The notes beneath the pieces are model-generated. The model searched no databases. It was not told the origin of the DNA and saw nothing but the letters and a program-made list of their open reading frames with translations. Shown here one piece after another: positions 27,042 to 37,052 of a stretch of DNA of 64,000 bases. Source of the stretch: Spirochaetia bacterium (GTDB lineage Bacteria > Spirochaetota > UBA4802 > UBA5550). The first letter of the stretch is position 1. Every line of letters begins with the position of its first letter. The stretch is taken from NCBI GenBank assembly GCA_009885955.1, contig VFJS01000001.1:16197-80196 (forward strand), given 5' to 3'. Both the position numbers and the translations under genes were made by a program.

Positions 27042-28364
27042 ATGAAAGTGACACTGGTACAACCGCCAAATTTACAAAGGTCTGGCAAATGGAAAAAACA
27101 GAATGTTTACAGGACGCCGACCAATCTAGCTCTTCTTGCAGCCTATGTCAGGCATTTTAATCATGAGGTGAGGATTTGCGACCTTGACATCGAAGGCGGA
27201 ACAGTTGCCGAAATGGCAGAAAATTTATTGTCTGATAATCCGTTGGTTGTCGGTTTTACATGCCTCACTCCCCGGTATCCGATTATTGTCGATATATCGG
27301 AGAAACTCAAGGAATTGAATCCCAATATAATAATTGTTGTAGGGGGCCAGCATGTATCGGGATTACCGAAGCATATATTAAAAAAGGATATCATCGATTA
27401 TGCAATACAGGGAGAAGCAGAGGAATCTTTCCTTGAATTTTTAAACCGACTGGAATCTGGGAAATCGATGGATGATTTATCAAACCTGATTTATGAAAAA
27501 TCCGGGAAATTATATATAAATCCCTGCAGATCATATATCGATAATTTGGATTCACTCCCTTTTCCTGCCTGGGATCTCCTTAAGCTTGAAAATTATACAG
27601 ATCCGGCTTTTTACAAAGGGGCTCACCTGGGAATAATCACTAGCCGCGGGTGTCCCTTTAACTGTTATTTCTGTGCATCCAAGGTGGTCTGGGGAAGAAC
27701 GGTCAGGCTGAGATCTCCTGAAAATATGGTCCAGGAGATCAGGGAGGCTGTGGAAGTATATAAGATAAATGAGTTCATGTTTTATGATGATACTTTCACG
27801 TTAAATAAGAAACGGATATTGCAATTCTGTGAAATGATGGAAAATAGCGGCCTCGAAATCAGGTTTTATGCGCAGATCCGTGTAGATACAATAGATAAAG
27901 AACTTGCCCTGAGGTTGAAAAAAATAGGATGTTTTGCTGTTGCCATCGGGGTTGAGAGCGGTAATGAGAAAATTCTAAAAGAAATGGGGAAAAGTTTAAC
28001 CAAAGACAATATTAGAAATGGCTGTAAAGCTCTAAAAGATGCAGATATGCCGTTTTTAGCAAGTTTTATTATTGGCCATCCAGGGGATACGCATGAAACA
28101 ATTCATGAAACATTGCACTTCGCAGATGAACTTGATGCTGATCAGGCTAAATTTATGATTGCAACTCCTTATCCTGGAACAAGATTTTTTGATTTGGCAG
28201 TGGAAAAAGGATTGATCCCGGAAGAAGGAGCTGAAGATTTAGGTGACCATACATATTTTCAGCATGTAGCAGCAAATTTATCAGAGATAAGTGATGAGGA
28301 TCTATTGAAATATCAGCAGGATGCCTTTGATGAATATGATAAAAGGAAAAGACCTTTAGTGTAA
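27042..28364 (+). CDS. B12-binding-domain radical SAM protein
   Basis: The 440-residue protein has an N-terminal cobalamin-binding-type Rossmann domain (VTLVQPPNLQR, RICDLDIEGG, VVGGQHVSGLPK, IQGEAEESF) and a radical SAM TIM barrel with the 4Fe-4S motif CPFNCYFC (Cys204, Cys208, Cys211). It also has FYDDTFT, a VAIGVESGNEKILKEM loop and a FIIGHPGDT motif. The DxHxxG cobalamin motif is not visible, so the cobalamin may bind without a histidine ligand, or the domain may not use it. Such enzymes make C-methyl or C-C bonds or rearrange lipids and sugars. A second protein of the class is encoded next. ATG at 27042 is preferred to 27030. Confidence 0.85.
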   Translation: MKVTLVQPPNLQRSGKWKKQNVYRTPTNLALLAAYVRHFNHEVRICDLDIEGGTVAEMAENLLSDNPLVVGFTCLTPRYPIIVDISEKLKELNPNIIIVVGGQHVSGLPKHILKKDIIDYAIQGEAEESFLEFLNRLESGKSMDDLSNLIYEKSGKLYINPCRSYIDNLDSLPFPAWDLLKLENYTDPAFYKGAHLGIITSRGCPFNCYFCASKVVWGRTVRLRSPENMVQEIREAVEVYKINEFMFYDDTFTLNKKRILQFCEMMENSGLEIRFYAQIRVDTIDKELALRLKKIGCFAVAIGVESGNEKILKEMGKSLTKDNIRNGCKALKDADMPFLASFIIGHPGDTHETIHETLHFADELDADQAKFMIATPYPGTRFFDLAVEKGLIPEEGAEDLGDHTYFQHVAANLSEISDEDLLKYQQDAFDEYDKRKRPLV

Positions 28365-28528
28365 ATGTTATTAACTCATACAGCAGCGTCTAAATGAGCC
28401 TTGGAGTGCTAAGCAGATTTCAAAAATACACTGACATGTGTCTGAATGTTATTAAATTTTTGTGTTTAATAATGATAGTTAATAATTATTAAATTGATTA
28501 TGTTTTATATGCAATAGGAGAGAATATT

Positions 28529-30070
28529 TTGGAAAGTAATAGGTATGATGCAATACTAATATTCCCAAAAACAGGAATTGATTTTGGTGCAACTGTTGCC
28601 CCTCCGCATTCACTTTTAACAATATCTGCACCAGCATTAAAAGCAGGGTATAAAATTAAAATCATAGATCAAAGAATTAATAATCTCTGGGAAAAAGAGC
28701 TTTCTGAATTACTTCATGATGATATTCTTTGTGTTGGTATGTCAGTTATGACTGGAGCCCCAATATATTATTCCCTGAAAGCAGCAAAAATAGTCAAATC
28801 TTATAAAAATGGTAAAATACCAGTGGTTTGGGGAGGACCACATCCGACTCTGCTCCCGGAAATGACCCTTGCCAATGAAAATATTGATATTATATGTATA
28901 GGTGAAGCAGATGTAACTTTTACTGAATTGTTGGATGCCCTTAGACATAAAAAAAATTATTCAAAAATGCTAGGGATAGCCTATAAAGATGGAAAGAATA
29001 TAATTAGAAATAATGACAGGCCATTTATTGATGTTAATGATTTACTCCCTGTTCCATGGGAAATTATAAATGTTGAGAACTATATACATAAGGATTTCTA
29101 TATAAGAAATACTTACCGTTCACTGGATATCGGGCAGACAAGCCGCGGGTGTCCTTATAAATGCGGTTTTTGCAGCAGTGCCGTATTAAGAAAAAGACAA
29201 TGGAGAGCGATGTCAGTTGAAAGAAGCCTTGAAGCAATTCTTGAGCCGGTTAAGAGATTTAATTTAGATTCAATCTGGATACGAGATGATGAATTCTATA
29301 TAGATAGAGACAGAGCGACAGAAATTTGTGAAGGAATAATCAAATCGGATTGTAAAATTAAATGGTATACTTCTGGGACAAGGGTAAATATATTCAATAA
29401 AGCTACTGACTACCAATTAAATACCATGAAACGAAGTGGTTCTGATACACTGAAATTTGGTGCAGAATCAGGCAGTAATAGAATACTGAAATTAATGAAT
29501 AAGGGTATTACTGCAGAAGAGACGATTCAAGCAAATTTACGTGCGAAAAAGCATGGAATTACCCCAGCCTATTCCTTCATGATAGGTTTCCCTACGCAGA
29601 CATTTGATGAAATCAATGAAACGATTGATTTGATGTATAGATTAAGGAAAGAAAATCCGCAAGCTCAGTTGGAAACATTGGCAATCTATACAGCATTGCC
29701 TGGAACCGAATTATGGGACCTGGCGGTGGAATATGGCCTTAAGCCGCCAACAACTTTGGAAGGTTGGGAAGATTGGCTTTTTCATGAGTACGATATTAAG
29801 GGAGATAGAATACCCTGGTTTAATTATAAGGATAGGATTAAGATCGGGAACATTTCCTTGATGAGCATTTTAGCATTTGCATTTACGAATGCAATAAATA
29901 GCCTCTATAACAGATACGTAAGGATGTTATTCAAAGCAGTTATTATTCCTGCATCTATATTTTACCGATTTAAATTAAAGCATAAAATGTATAAATTTGC
30001 TCCTGAGTTGAAAATTGTGAATTATCTCAGAAGAATAATATTTTCAAAAGGCAAAATTATTTTCAGATAA
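28529..30070 (+). CDS. B12-binding-domain radical SAM protein
   Basis: The 513-residue protein pairs an N-terminal B12-binding-type domain (GATVAPPHSLLTIS, KIIDQRINN, VWGGPHPTLLPE, CIGEADVTF) with a radical SAM domain (CPYKCGFC at Cys208, Cys212, Cys215; WIRDDEFYIDRD; LKFGAESGSNRILKLMNKG; FMIGFPTQTFDE). The C-terminal region after about residue 430 is extended, basic and weakly hydrophobic (ILAFAFTNAINSLYN, VIIPASIFYRF), so it may touch the membrane. Its reaction is unknown. TTG start with GGAG about seven bases upstream; a 164-base gap precedes it. Confidence 0.83.
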   Translation: MESNRYDAILIFPKTGIDFGATVAPPHSLLTISAPALKAGYKIKIIDQRINNLWEKELSELLHDDILCVGMSVMTGAPIYYSLKAAKIVKSYKNGKIPVVWGGPHPTLLPEMTLANENIDIICIGEADVTFTELLDALRHKKNYSKMLGIAYKDGKNIIRNNDRPFIDVNDLLPVPWEIINVENYIHKDFYIRNTYRSLDIGQTSRGCPYKCGFCSSAVLRKRQWRAMSVERSLEAILEPVKRFNLDSIWIRDDEFYIDRDRATEICEGIIKSDCKIKWYTSGTRVNIFNKATDYQLNTMKRSGSDTLKFGAESGSNRILKLMNKGITAEETIQANLRAKKHGITPAYSFMIGFPTQTFDEINETIDLMYRLRKENPQAQLETLAIYTALPGTELWDLAVEYGLKPPTTLEGWEDWLFHEYDIKGDRIPWFNYKDRIKIGNISLMSILAFAFTNAINSLYNRYVRMLFKAVIIPASIFYRFKLKHKMYKFAPELKIVNYLRRIIFSKGKIIFR

Positions 30071-30139
30071 AATTGAGAATGTCAAAATTGCTCTAATCGG
30101 CTTTATTATGTCTCACCATGTAACAAAGATGTGTATTAA

Positions 30140-32062
30140 ATGAACTGGATCAATATTCGAAAAATAAAATATTTCTTTATCATTTCAAGTGCAATAATTA
30201 TTATACTGAGCTTGCTCACGATATTCAATAATGATTTTTGTATTTTAATTATTAGAGCTATACCCCTTATCAGGAAGATATCTCCTAAATCCTTAACAGG
30301 GACTATTAATATATCATCCCTTTGGTTAACACAAATAAAACTTCACGCTATAATTTTTCTCATATTGGGAATTCTTTTAATGAGTATCTCTCTTTTGATA
30401 AATCAATTAATAAAAAAAGAAATATACAAGAAATTAATTGTGATATTTTTTTTCTTATCTTCTATTTTACTAATCATTGCTGTTAGTTCATTTTTTCTTA
30501 ATTTAAACACAACAACCAGTGATTATTCCTGGGGAGATGTATCATGGATTCATCAAGCATTTTATAATTTTTTACATGGAAGGCCATTACAGACTTCCAT
30601 ATATTTTATGGCTGGCGATGGGGTGAAAGTCAATCCTTTTCCCTATACAAATTTATTAGCGGTTCATTCAAATTACCTGCCCTATATATTTGCTCCCTTT
30701 TATTTTTTTTTACAGGACATAAACGGTTTATATGTGATCTATATTTTTTATAATATCATTGGATTATCATTTGTGACTTGGTTGATTATTAAAAACCTTT
30801 CGGATGATGATCATGTAGTTAAATATTTATTTATTTTATCGATAATATTTTCAGCATTTTATTTAGATATTATTCATTATAAATCACAATTTCCTCTATT
30901 GGCCGGACCGATAATTTTACTTCTGTTTTACTTTTTGATAAAAGGAAATAAAATAGGATATATCATTATTGGGATTTGTTTATCCCTACTGTCAGATGAT
31001 ATTGCCATTTATCTCTGCTGTTTTTCAGGCTATGTATTTATTTTTTACCCTGAAATGAGGTTAACCGCAATCGGAGCGATAATCATTGGTATGATTACTA
31101 TCTTTTTTGCTACATTCGTTAGCCAGCCTGCAACAAAATTTGGAATGATAATGGAGACTCAGCAATCAGGAGAGTTAATCAATAAACTGTTACGGGTTTT
31201 TACAGGTGAATATCCAATTAAGTTTGTTCGATTAAGGGAAATAGGTATTTTTATCATTCCCGCCTCTATTTTAATAGGGGTTACCTTTAGATTCACAAAG
31301 AAAGTCAGTATAATTAATGTATTAGGAATAATTTTTATTACAGCATTTTCACACTGGTTTGTCGTACTGGTGATGGGTGGCGGCCATCATATGTATCCGG
31401 TGGCGATATCAATTTTATTAGCCATTATTGTACTTGTTTCTCAAATGGATTTAGAAAAAAAGGATGGGCATTCAAATAATGTCTTAATTAAATGTGCATT
31501 TATTATCATAGGCATGTTCTTTTTTATTAATGTCATCACCATTCCATACATATCCAGGCAAGTCCATGATATAAATATATCAAATAGTTATTTAACAAAA
31601 TTAATTGGCAGCAATAAAAATATTTTACAAGAAATAAATAAAATTCCTAGGGATAAAAGCATCGTTTTTTACACAAATAGAGGCATCGATGGATTTATAG
31701 CCAACAGAAATGATATCTGGAGATTCCCTCATTTTTATGATCTTGCAGATTACTTTGTTATTCAAAAAGATGCAGTATTGCTCTTTTATAGTCTGGAATA
31801 CAATAATTTATTATCTGTCAAAGACATGATTCATAAAGGAAAGGATCTTTCAACTTCGGATTCAGGAGTCATTCCTTATGAATTTGTAGATAAAATTAGG
31901 TATGAATTGGTTAGCGTAAATAAAACTCATGAGATTGTTGTCGATAATAATACAATGATTCTTTTTAAAAGAATTGTGCCTTATAAATTTATTATACCTG
32001 ATGCATCTATTGGATTCGGCTGGATAAAAAATATATCAAAAATGTATAGTAACAAAAAATAG
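30140..32062 (+). CDS. DUF2079-like integral membrane protein, possible polyprenyl-sugar-dependent glycosyltransferase
   Basis: The 640-residue protein has about 11-13 hydrophobic segments. The loop after the early helices (TTSDYSWGDVSWIHQAFYNFLHGRPLQTSIYFM, then VHSNYLPYIFAPFYFF) resembles the W-G-D and H-F/S-P-y motifs of DUF2079, a GT-C-fold-like family. A periplasmic C-terminal domain of about 150 residues follows the last helices (from INNVITIPYISRQ onward). If GT-C, it would transfer sugar from a polyprenyl carrier on the outer face, consistent with neighbours encoding a DPM1-like transferase and GtrA. Proposed activity is inference. Confidence 0.65.
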   Translation: MNWINIRKIKYFFIISSAIIIILSLLTIFNNDFCILIIRAIPLIRKISPKSLTGTINISSLWLTQIKLHAIIFLILGILLMSISLLINQLIKKEIYKKLIVIFFFLSSILLIIAVSSFFLNLNTTTSDYSWGDVSWIHQAFYNFLHGRPLQTSIYFMAGDGVKVNPFPYTNLLAVHSNYLPYIFAPFYFFLQDINGLYVIYIFYNIIGLSFVTWLIIKNLSDDDHVVKYLFILSIIFSAFYLDIIHYKSQFPLLAGPIILLLFYFLIKGNKIGYIIIGICLSLLSDDIAIYLCCFSGYVFIFYPEMRLTAIGAIIIGMITIFFATFVSQPATKFGMIMETQQSGELINKLLRVFTGEYPIKFVRLREIGIFIIPASILIGVTFRFTKKVSIINVLGIIFITAFSHWFVVLVMGGGHHMYPVAISILLAIIVLVSQMDLEKKDGHSNNVLIKCAFIIIGMFFFINVITIPYISRQVHDINISNSYLTKLIGSNKNILQEINKIPRDKSIVFYTNRGIDGFIANRNDIWRFPHFYDLADYFVIQKDAVLLFYSLEYNNLLSVKDMIHKGKDLSTSDSGVIPYEFVDKIRYELVSVNKTHEIVVDNNTMILFKRIVPYKFIIPDASIGFGWIKNISKMYSNKK

Positions 32063-32080
32063 AATGTTAATCAAAAAAAA

Positions 32081-32566
32081 ATGAAGATAATTGAACTTGG
32101 AAAGACCAATGAATCACAAAAGGGGATTATAACGAAAAAAATAAAAAAATTTCTGGATACATCAGTTTTTTTTAAAAAAGTAAATACTCGACAAGTAATA
32201 AAATATGGTATTATAGGCGGTGTGAATACAGTAATTGCCTACGGACTGTTTTTTATCTTAATAACCTATAATTTTCACTACCAACTGGCCCTTACTATTG
32301 TAACAATTTTTGTGATAATCAATGGATATTTTTGGCATCGCCGCTGGACATTTCGTTCCAAATCCAGCAGATTTATTCAGGAATTTTTTCGTTTCAATAG
32401 CACCTATTTTGTTACCTACATTGTGAATTCGCTCCTGCTTTATCTATTTGTTGAAAAGTTTAATATTGATCCCCGCTTAGGACAGATCTATAGTATGTTC
32501 TTTTCAATAATTTTAAATTTTTTAGGTCATAAATACTGGAGTTTTTACGATAGGGGCAAGGCATGA
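32081..32566 (+). CDS. gtrA: GtrA family membrane protein
   Basis: The 161-residue protein has a basic N-terminal tail of about 45 residues and then four hydrophobic segments with the GtrA pattern: RQVIKYGIIGGVNTVIAYGLFFIL, NGYFWHRRWTFRS between helices 2 and 3, FNSTYFVTYIVNSLLLYLFVEKF and SMFFSIILNFLGHKYWSFYDR (the usual W-x-F ending). GtrA proteins are thought to help flip polyprenyl-linked sugars in O-antigen modification. The DPM1-like family 2 enzyme at 26269 is its plausible partner. No recognisable Gtr-specific glucosyltransferase is present. Confidence 0.87.
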   Translation: MKIIELGKTNESQKGIITKKIKKFLDTSVFFKKVNTRQVIKYGIIGGVNTVIAYGLFFILITYNFHYQLALTIVTIFVIINGYFWHRRWTFRSKSSRFIQEFFRFNSTYFVTYIVNSLLLYLFVEKFNIDPRLGQIYSMFFSIILNFLGHKYWSFYDRGKA

Positions 32567-32702
32567 ATATCAGATATTAATGCCTTGCCTATATTTTAAA
32601 TTTGAAATAATTCTTGCATTCTTACCCTGCTCTAATAGAAATATTCTACTTGATATGAGGTACGGTCAATTGTAATTATATATCTCTCCAGGAGCAAAAA
32701 AA

Positions 32703-33698
32703 TTGATTATCACAAGAACACCCTTCAGAATTTCTTTTTTTGGCGGTGGAACTGATTTCCCGCAATATTACCGGGAGCATGGCGGGGCCGTTCTATCTAC
32801 AAGTATTGATAAATATTGCTACCTCAGCTGCAGGGAACTTCCTCCTTTTTTTAATTACAAATATCGTATTGTCTATTCAGTCCAGGAAAATGTTAAATCC
32901 CTGGATGAAATCCAGCATCCATCCGTGCGGGAAGTTCTGCGTTATATGAATATTAAGGAAGGTCTCGTGGTCCACCATGATGGCGATCTTCCTGCAAGGT
33001 CGGGCCTTGGGTCAAGTTCATCTTTTACCGTTGGATTACTGCATAATCTTTTTGCCCGGCAGGGAAAAATTGTAACAAAGCGTCAACTGGCAATGGAAGC
33101 CATTCATCTTGAACAGAATATTTTAAAAGAAAATGTAGGTTCCCAGGATCAGGTTGTGGCCGCATTTGGCGGTTTAAATAGAATTGATTTTGGCGGGGAT
33201 CTGGAATTTCAGGTCACTCCCATTACCCTGGGCAGGGAAAGATTGGAACTGCTGCAAAAACATTTCCTTCTGTTTTTTACCGGAGTTCAGCGTATTGCAT
33301 CGGACATAGAGGCGGACAAAATTAAAAATTTTGTTAATAAAAAGGACGATCTGAAGGCAATTTACGGGATGGTTGATCGAGCGATGGATTATCTGCAAGA
33401 TGGTGTTGATTTGGAAAATATAGGAAATATGCTTGATGAATACTGGCAGCGTAAAAAAGCGTTATCCCTTAAAACTTCAACTGCTCATATTGATCATATC
33501 TACGAAAGGGCGGTCAAGGCCGGCGCATCCGGGGGTAAAATTCTTGGTGCCGGCAATGGTGGATTTATTTTATTTCTCGTTCATTACGAATATCAGGAAT
33601 CCGTTTTGCTGGAACTCTCCGATTTGCTTCATGTCCCTTTCAGATTTGATACAACGGGAAGTCAGCTTATTTATTATGGAATACATAATGAAAAATAA
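32703..33698 (+). CDS. hddA: D-glycero-alpha-D-manno-heptose-7-phosphate kinase
   Basis: The 331-residue GHMP kinase has IIITRTPFRISFFGGGTDFPQYYREHGG, LSCRELPPFF, the ATP loop DLPARSGLGSSSSFTVGLLHNL, LEQNILKENVGSQDQVVAAFGG, and GASGGKILGAGNGGFILFLV at the C-terminus, all typical of HddA. It phosphorylates C1 of D-glycero-D-manno-heptose 7-phosphate, giving the substrate for the phosphatase-guanylyltransferase fusion encoded 13 kb upstream at 18230. Its separation from gmhA and hddC shows the heptose route is split in this locus. TTG start with AGGAG (32691-32695) seven bases upstream. Confidence 0.92.
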   Translation: MIITRTPFRISFFGGGTDFPQYYREHGGAVLSTSIDKYCYLSCRELPPFFNYKYRIVYSVQENVKSLDEIQHPSVREVLRYMNIKEGLVVHHDGDLPARSGLGSSSSFTVGLLHNLFARQGKIVTKRQLAMEAIHLEQNILKENVGSQDQVVAAFGGLNRIDFGGDLEFQVTPITLGRERLELLQKHFLLFFTGVQRIASDIEADKIKNFVNKKDDLKAIYGMVDRAMDYLQDGVDLENIGNMLDEYWQRKKALSLKTSTAHIDHIYERAVKAGASGGKILGAGNGGFILFLVHYEYQESVLLELSDLLHVPFRFDTTGSQLIYYGIHNEK

Positions 33699-33742
33699 AA
33701 AAAGTAATCGTAAACTTCGCAGGAAATTTTTTTTTTCATTCT

Positions 33743-34744
33743 ATGTATGATATAATTTTTGATTTTTCCGCTTCACCAATTGGCGGTGGATTGTTACGGC
33801 TGAAAGAATACATCCGTTTTTTTAATACACATAATACAAATGTACTTTTTCTGGTACATCCCGGGGTTCCGGTAGAATTATATGAAAATTCAAATTGTAA
33901 GATTGTAGTATTCCCCCGTAATCAGATAAAAAGAGTTTTTTTTGATCATGTATTTTTAAAAAAATATACAGGAGAGGCACATTGTTTTTTTTCATACGGA
34001 ATACCTATTTATAAAAGGCTTGCAGATGTAAACTGGATGCACCTGAGTAATGCATTGCCATTCGGGTATAAAAAATGTACTTTAAGCCAAAAACAAAAAC
34101 TAAAAAATTATGTATTATTATCAAAATTCAAGCAGCTGGATAAAAGTATTGAATTTATTTCAGGTGAATCCCAATCTACAATCGATTTGTTTTCCGAATC
34201 GATTGAATCAGCATCAAAAAAAATAATATTGCATAATGGCTTTAACACTGATTTAATAAAATATTCAGAAACATCAAAAAAAATTAATATTGCCTTGACT
34301 GTCGGGGGAGAGTCCTACAAGCGTTTAGATTTAGTATATAAATGTTTTGAATATTTGAATAAAAAAAAACAGACATCTGAATTATGGATAAAAGCAGATA
34401 AGAATATGATTCCTGATTGGATCAAAAGAAAAGAGAATGTCAGAATTATAGGTTACCTGCCCTATGAGGAGCTTTTAGATTTGTATAAAAAGTCAGCATA
34501 TTACATTTCAATGTCTGAGATTGAAAATTCATCGAATGCAGTATTGGAGGCACTTCATTGCGGTTGCACCGTTATGTTAAGCAGGATCCCTTCGCATCTT
34601 GAAATGTTTTCCGATGCAATAACTGATCAATTTCATCCTGACTATTTTACCGCAACAAAAGAAAATTTAAAAAAAGAAAATTCATTGTCATGGAATGAAA
34701 TTATAAAAAGAATGTGTACTATTTTGGCAGTTAATATATCATAG
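33743..34744 (+). CDS. glycosyltransferase family 4-like (GT-B)
   Basis: The 333-residue protein has the GT-B layout: IFDFSASPIGGGLLRLKEYI at the N-terminus, a central LHNGFNTDLIKYS and IALTVGGESYKRLDLVYKCFEYL, and the donor motif YYISMSEIENSSNAVLEALHCGCTVMLSRIPSHLEMF (E-x7-E). It is somewhat shorter than usual for family 4. The ribosome site is weak; AGGAAA lies about 17 bases upstream of the ATG. Donor and acceptor unknown. It is the last gene before the UDP-FucNAc set, with 89 bases between. Confidence 0.72.
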   Translation: MYDIIFDFSASPIGGGLLRLKEYIRFFNTHNTNVLFLVHPGVPVELYENSNCKIVVFPRNQIKRVFFDHVFLKKYTGEAHCFFSYGIPIYKRLADVNWMHLSNALPFGYKKCTLSQKQKLKNYVLLSKFKQLDKSIEFISGESQSTIDLFSESIESASKKIILHNGFNTDLIKYSETSKKINIALTVGGESYKRLDLVYKCFEYLNKKKQTSELWIKADKNMIPDWIKRKENVRIIGYLPYEELLDLYKKSAYYISMSEIENSSNAVLEALHCGCTVMLSRIPSHLEMFSDAITDQFHPDYFTATKENLKKENSLSWNEIIKRMCTILAVNIS

Positions 34745-34833
34745 GTATGTAACATGGCATCATTGAATAATTTATTGTAACTTTCAGATGACAAATGCTG
34801 TTGTGATAGAATCAGGCTTGATAAGGAGTAATA

Positions 34834-35868
34834 ATGTTAAAAAATAAAATTTTATTAATCACTGGTGGGACGGGTTCTTTCGGCAAAGCAGTATTACAGA
34901 AGTATCTTAAATCTGACATAGGTGAAATCAGGATTTTCAGCCGTGATGAGGAAAAGCAGGATGTTCTCCGTCATGAAATTCAGGATAACAAAGTAAAATA
35001 TTATATCGGAGACATCCGGGATTATGAAAGTATTAATGATGCCTTGTTTGGCGTAGATTATATTTTTCATGCGGCTGCGTTAAAGCAGGTTCCTTCATGT
35101 GAATTTTATCCGATGGAAGCAGTAAAGACAAATATTAATGGTGTTGATAATCTGATAAATTCGGCTTTTGCCAATAAAGTAAAAAAAGTTGTAGTGCTGA
35201 GTACCGATAAAGCCGTTTACCCGATAAATGCCATGGGCATCTCAAAGGCAATGATGGAAAAAGTCATGGTTGCAAAATCAAGGACGGTTGATGAAAATAG
35301 GACATTGTTATGCGGCACCAGATATGGGAATGTTATGTGCTCCAGGGGTTCGGTTATCCCGTTATTCATCAGGCAAATCAAAAATAATGAACCTATAACA
35401 ATTACCGATCCCAACATGACGAGATTTTTAATGTCCATAGACGATGCGGTTGATTTAGTTTTGTATGCCTTTACCCATGCGCGGCAGGGGGATATTTTTG
35501 TGCAAAAGGCGCCGGCATCAACTATTGGAGACTTAGCCTTGGCTTTAAAAGAATTATTTAATGCTAAAAATGAAATCAAAGTTATCGGAACCAGGCACGG
35601 GGAAAAGCTGTATGAAACATTGCTCACCAGGGAAGAGATAGCAAATGCAGAGGATCTGGAGAATCATTACCGCATTCAAGCTGATGTCAGGGATCTGAAT
35701 TACAATAAATATTTTGTTGAAGGCGAAGTCACCATTTCTGATTATCAGGACTATAATTCACACAATACATCCAGGCTTAATGTAGAGCAGATAAAAGAGC
35801 TTTTATTGAAAATTGAGTATGTCCGTTCAGAACTTTCAATGATAAAAAATGATAGTACGTCTCGGTAA
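34834..35868 (+). CDS. fnlA: UDP-GlcNAc 4,6-dehydratase/5-epimerase of the FnlA/CapE/WbjB type
   Basis: The 344-residue SDR has LLITGGTGSFGKAVLQKYL, IRIFSRDEEKQDVLRHEIQDNKVKYYIGDIRDYESI, FHAAALKQVPSCEFYPMEAVKTNINGV, and STDKAVYPINAMGISKAMMEKV, where Met replaces the usual catalytic Tyr, as in FnlA/WbjB. It is the first enzyme of UDP-N-acetyl-L-fucosamine synthesis. The 2-epimerase and reductase genes follow, which completes the set. AAGGAG at 34821-34826 is eight bases upstream of the ATG. Confidence 0.92.
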   Translation: MLKNKILLITGGTGSFGKAVLQKYLKSDIGEIRIFSRDEEKQDVLRHEIQDNKVKYYIGDIRDYESINDALFGVDYIFHAAALKQVPSCEFYPMEAVKTNINGVDNLINSAFANKVKKVVVLSTDKAVYPINAMGISKAMMEKVMVAKSRTVDENRTLLCGTRYGNVMCSRGSVIPLFIRQIKNNEPITITDPNMTRFLMSIDDAVDLVLYAFTHARQGDIFVQKAPASTIGDLALALKELFNAKNEIKVIGTRHGEKLYETLLTREEIANAEDLENHYRIQADVRDLNYNKYFVEGEVTISDYQDYNSHNTSRLNVEQIKELLLKIEYVRSELSMIKNDSTSR

Positions 35869-35879
35869 CTGAGGAAATT

Positions 35880-37004
35880 ATGATAAAAGTAATGACAATT
35901 GTCGGGACACGGCCTGAAATAATTAAATTGAGCCGGGTCATGTATGAACTGGAAAAAAATACAAGGCATATTCTGGTTCATACCGGGCAGAATTACGATT
36001 ACGAATTAAATGAAATTTTTTTTCAGCAGCTGGAATTAAAAAAACCTGATTATTTTTTAAATTCAGTAGGTGAGACAACTGCTGCCACCATTGGAAATGT
36101 TATTGCTAAATCCGATGAAATCATGAAACTTGAAAATCCCGATGCGCTGCTTCTCTATGGCGATACAAACAGCTGTCTGTCTGTTATATCTGCGAAGAGG
36201 CTGAAAATTCCCATATTTCACATGGAAGCAGGAAATCGAAGTTTTGACCAGCGCGTTCCGGAAGAAATAAATAGAAAGATAGTTGACCATTTGAGTGATA
36301 TCAATCTGCCGTTAACGGAACATGCCCGCAGGTATTTACTCAATGAAGGACTACGGCCTGAAACGGTAATGAAAATCGGGTCTCCAATGAAAGAAGTCCT
36401 TGAGTACTACCGTCCGAAGATTGAAGAATCAGATATTTTATCCCGCTTAAACCTGAAAGAAAAGGAATATTTTATTGTCAGCACCCACCGTGAGGAGAAT
36501 GTCGATTCAAAAGAAAATTTTATCAATCTCCTGGATTCATTGAAAGCGATATCAAACAAATATAAAAAAAGGATTATAGTCTCAACCCACCCCCGGACCA
36601 TGAAAAAACTTGAAGAATCAGGAAAAAAGGAATTAGGTCCGAATATTGATTTTATGAAACCCTTAGGATTATTTGACTATATAAAACTGCAGATGAACTC
36701 ATTTTGCGTTATTTCGGACAGCGGCACGATTACAGAGGAATCATCACTGTTGAATTTTCCAGCAGTCACAATACGGCAGGCGCATGAAAGGCCTGAAGGT
36801 ATGGATGAGGGAACCCTGATCATGTGCGGACTAAAAAAGGAGAGTGTCATTGATTCAATTGAAGTGGTCCTGTCGCAGCATTCCGATAAAAAGCGGGTTT
36901 TCAGGGTTGTACATGATTATGATGTAGATAATGTTTCCAAAAAAGTTCTTCGTATCATCATGAGTTATATCGAATATATCAACCGGACTGTGTGGTTCAA
37001 GTAA
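35880..37004 (+). CDS. fnlC: UDP-N-acetylglucosamine 2-epimerase family, FnlC/CapG type
   Basis: The 374-residue GT-B-fold protein has VGTRPEIIKLSRVMYEL, VHTGQNYDYELNEIFF, YGDTNSCLSVISAKRLKIPIFHMEAGNRSFDQRVPEEINRKIVDHLSDINLPLTEHARRYL, STHREENVD and SDSGTITEESSLLNFPAVTIR. The ASGG-like and DSG motifs are those of the WecB family; its place between the FnlA and CapF-like genes indicates the FnlC step (2-epimerisation of the 6-deoxy-talosamine to L-FucNAc). Order here is A, C, B rather than the more usual A, B, C. Confidence 0.88.
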   Translation: MIKVMTIVGTRPEIIKLSRVMYELEKNTRHILVHTGQNYDYELNEIFFQQLELKKPDYFLNSVGETTAATIGNVIAKSDEIMKLENPDALLLYGDTNSCLSVISAKRLKIPIFHMEAGNRSFDQRVPEEINRKIVDHLSDINLPLTEHARRYLLNEGLRPETVMKIGSPMKEVLEYYRPKIEESDILSRLNLKEKEYFIVSTHREENVDSKENFINLLDSLKAISNKYKKRIIVSTHPRTMKKLEESGKKELGPNIDFMKPLGLFDYIKLQMNSFCVISDSGTITEESSLLNFPAVTIRQAHERPEGMDEGTLIMCGLKKESVIDSIEVVLSQHSDKKRVFRVVHDYDVDNVSKKVLRIIMSYIEYINRTVWFK

Positions 37005-37052
37005 TATTTTCATTAAACCGGTACAATATCTTTACATAGGATTACGTTCATT

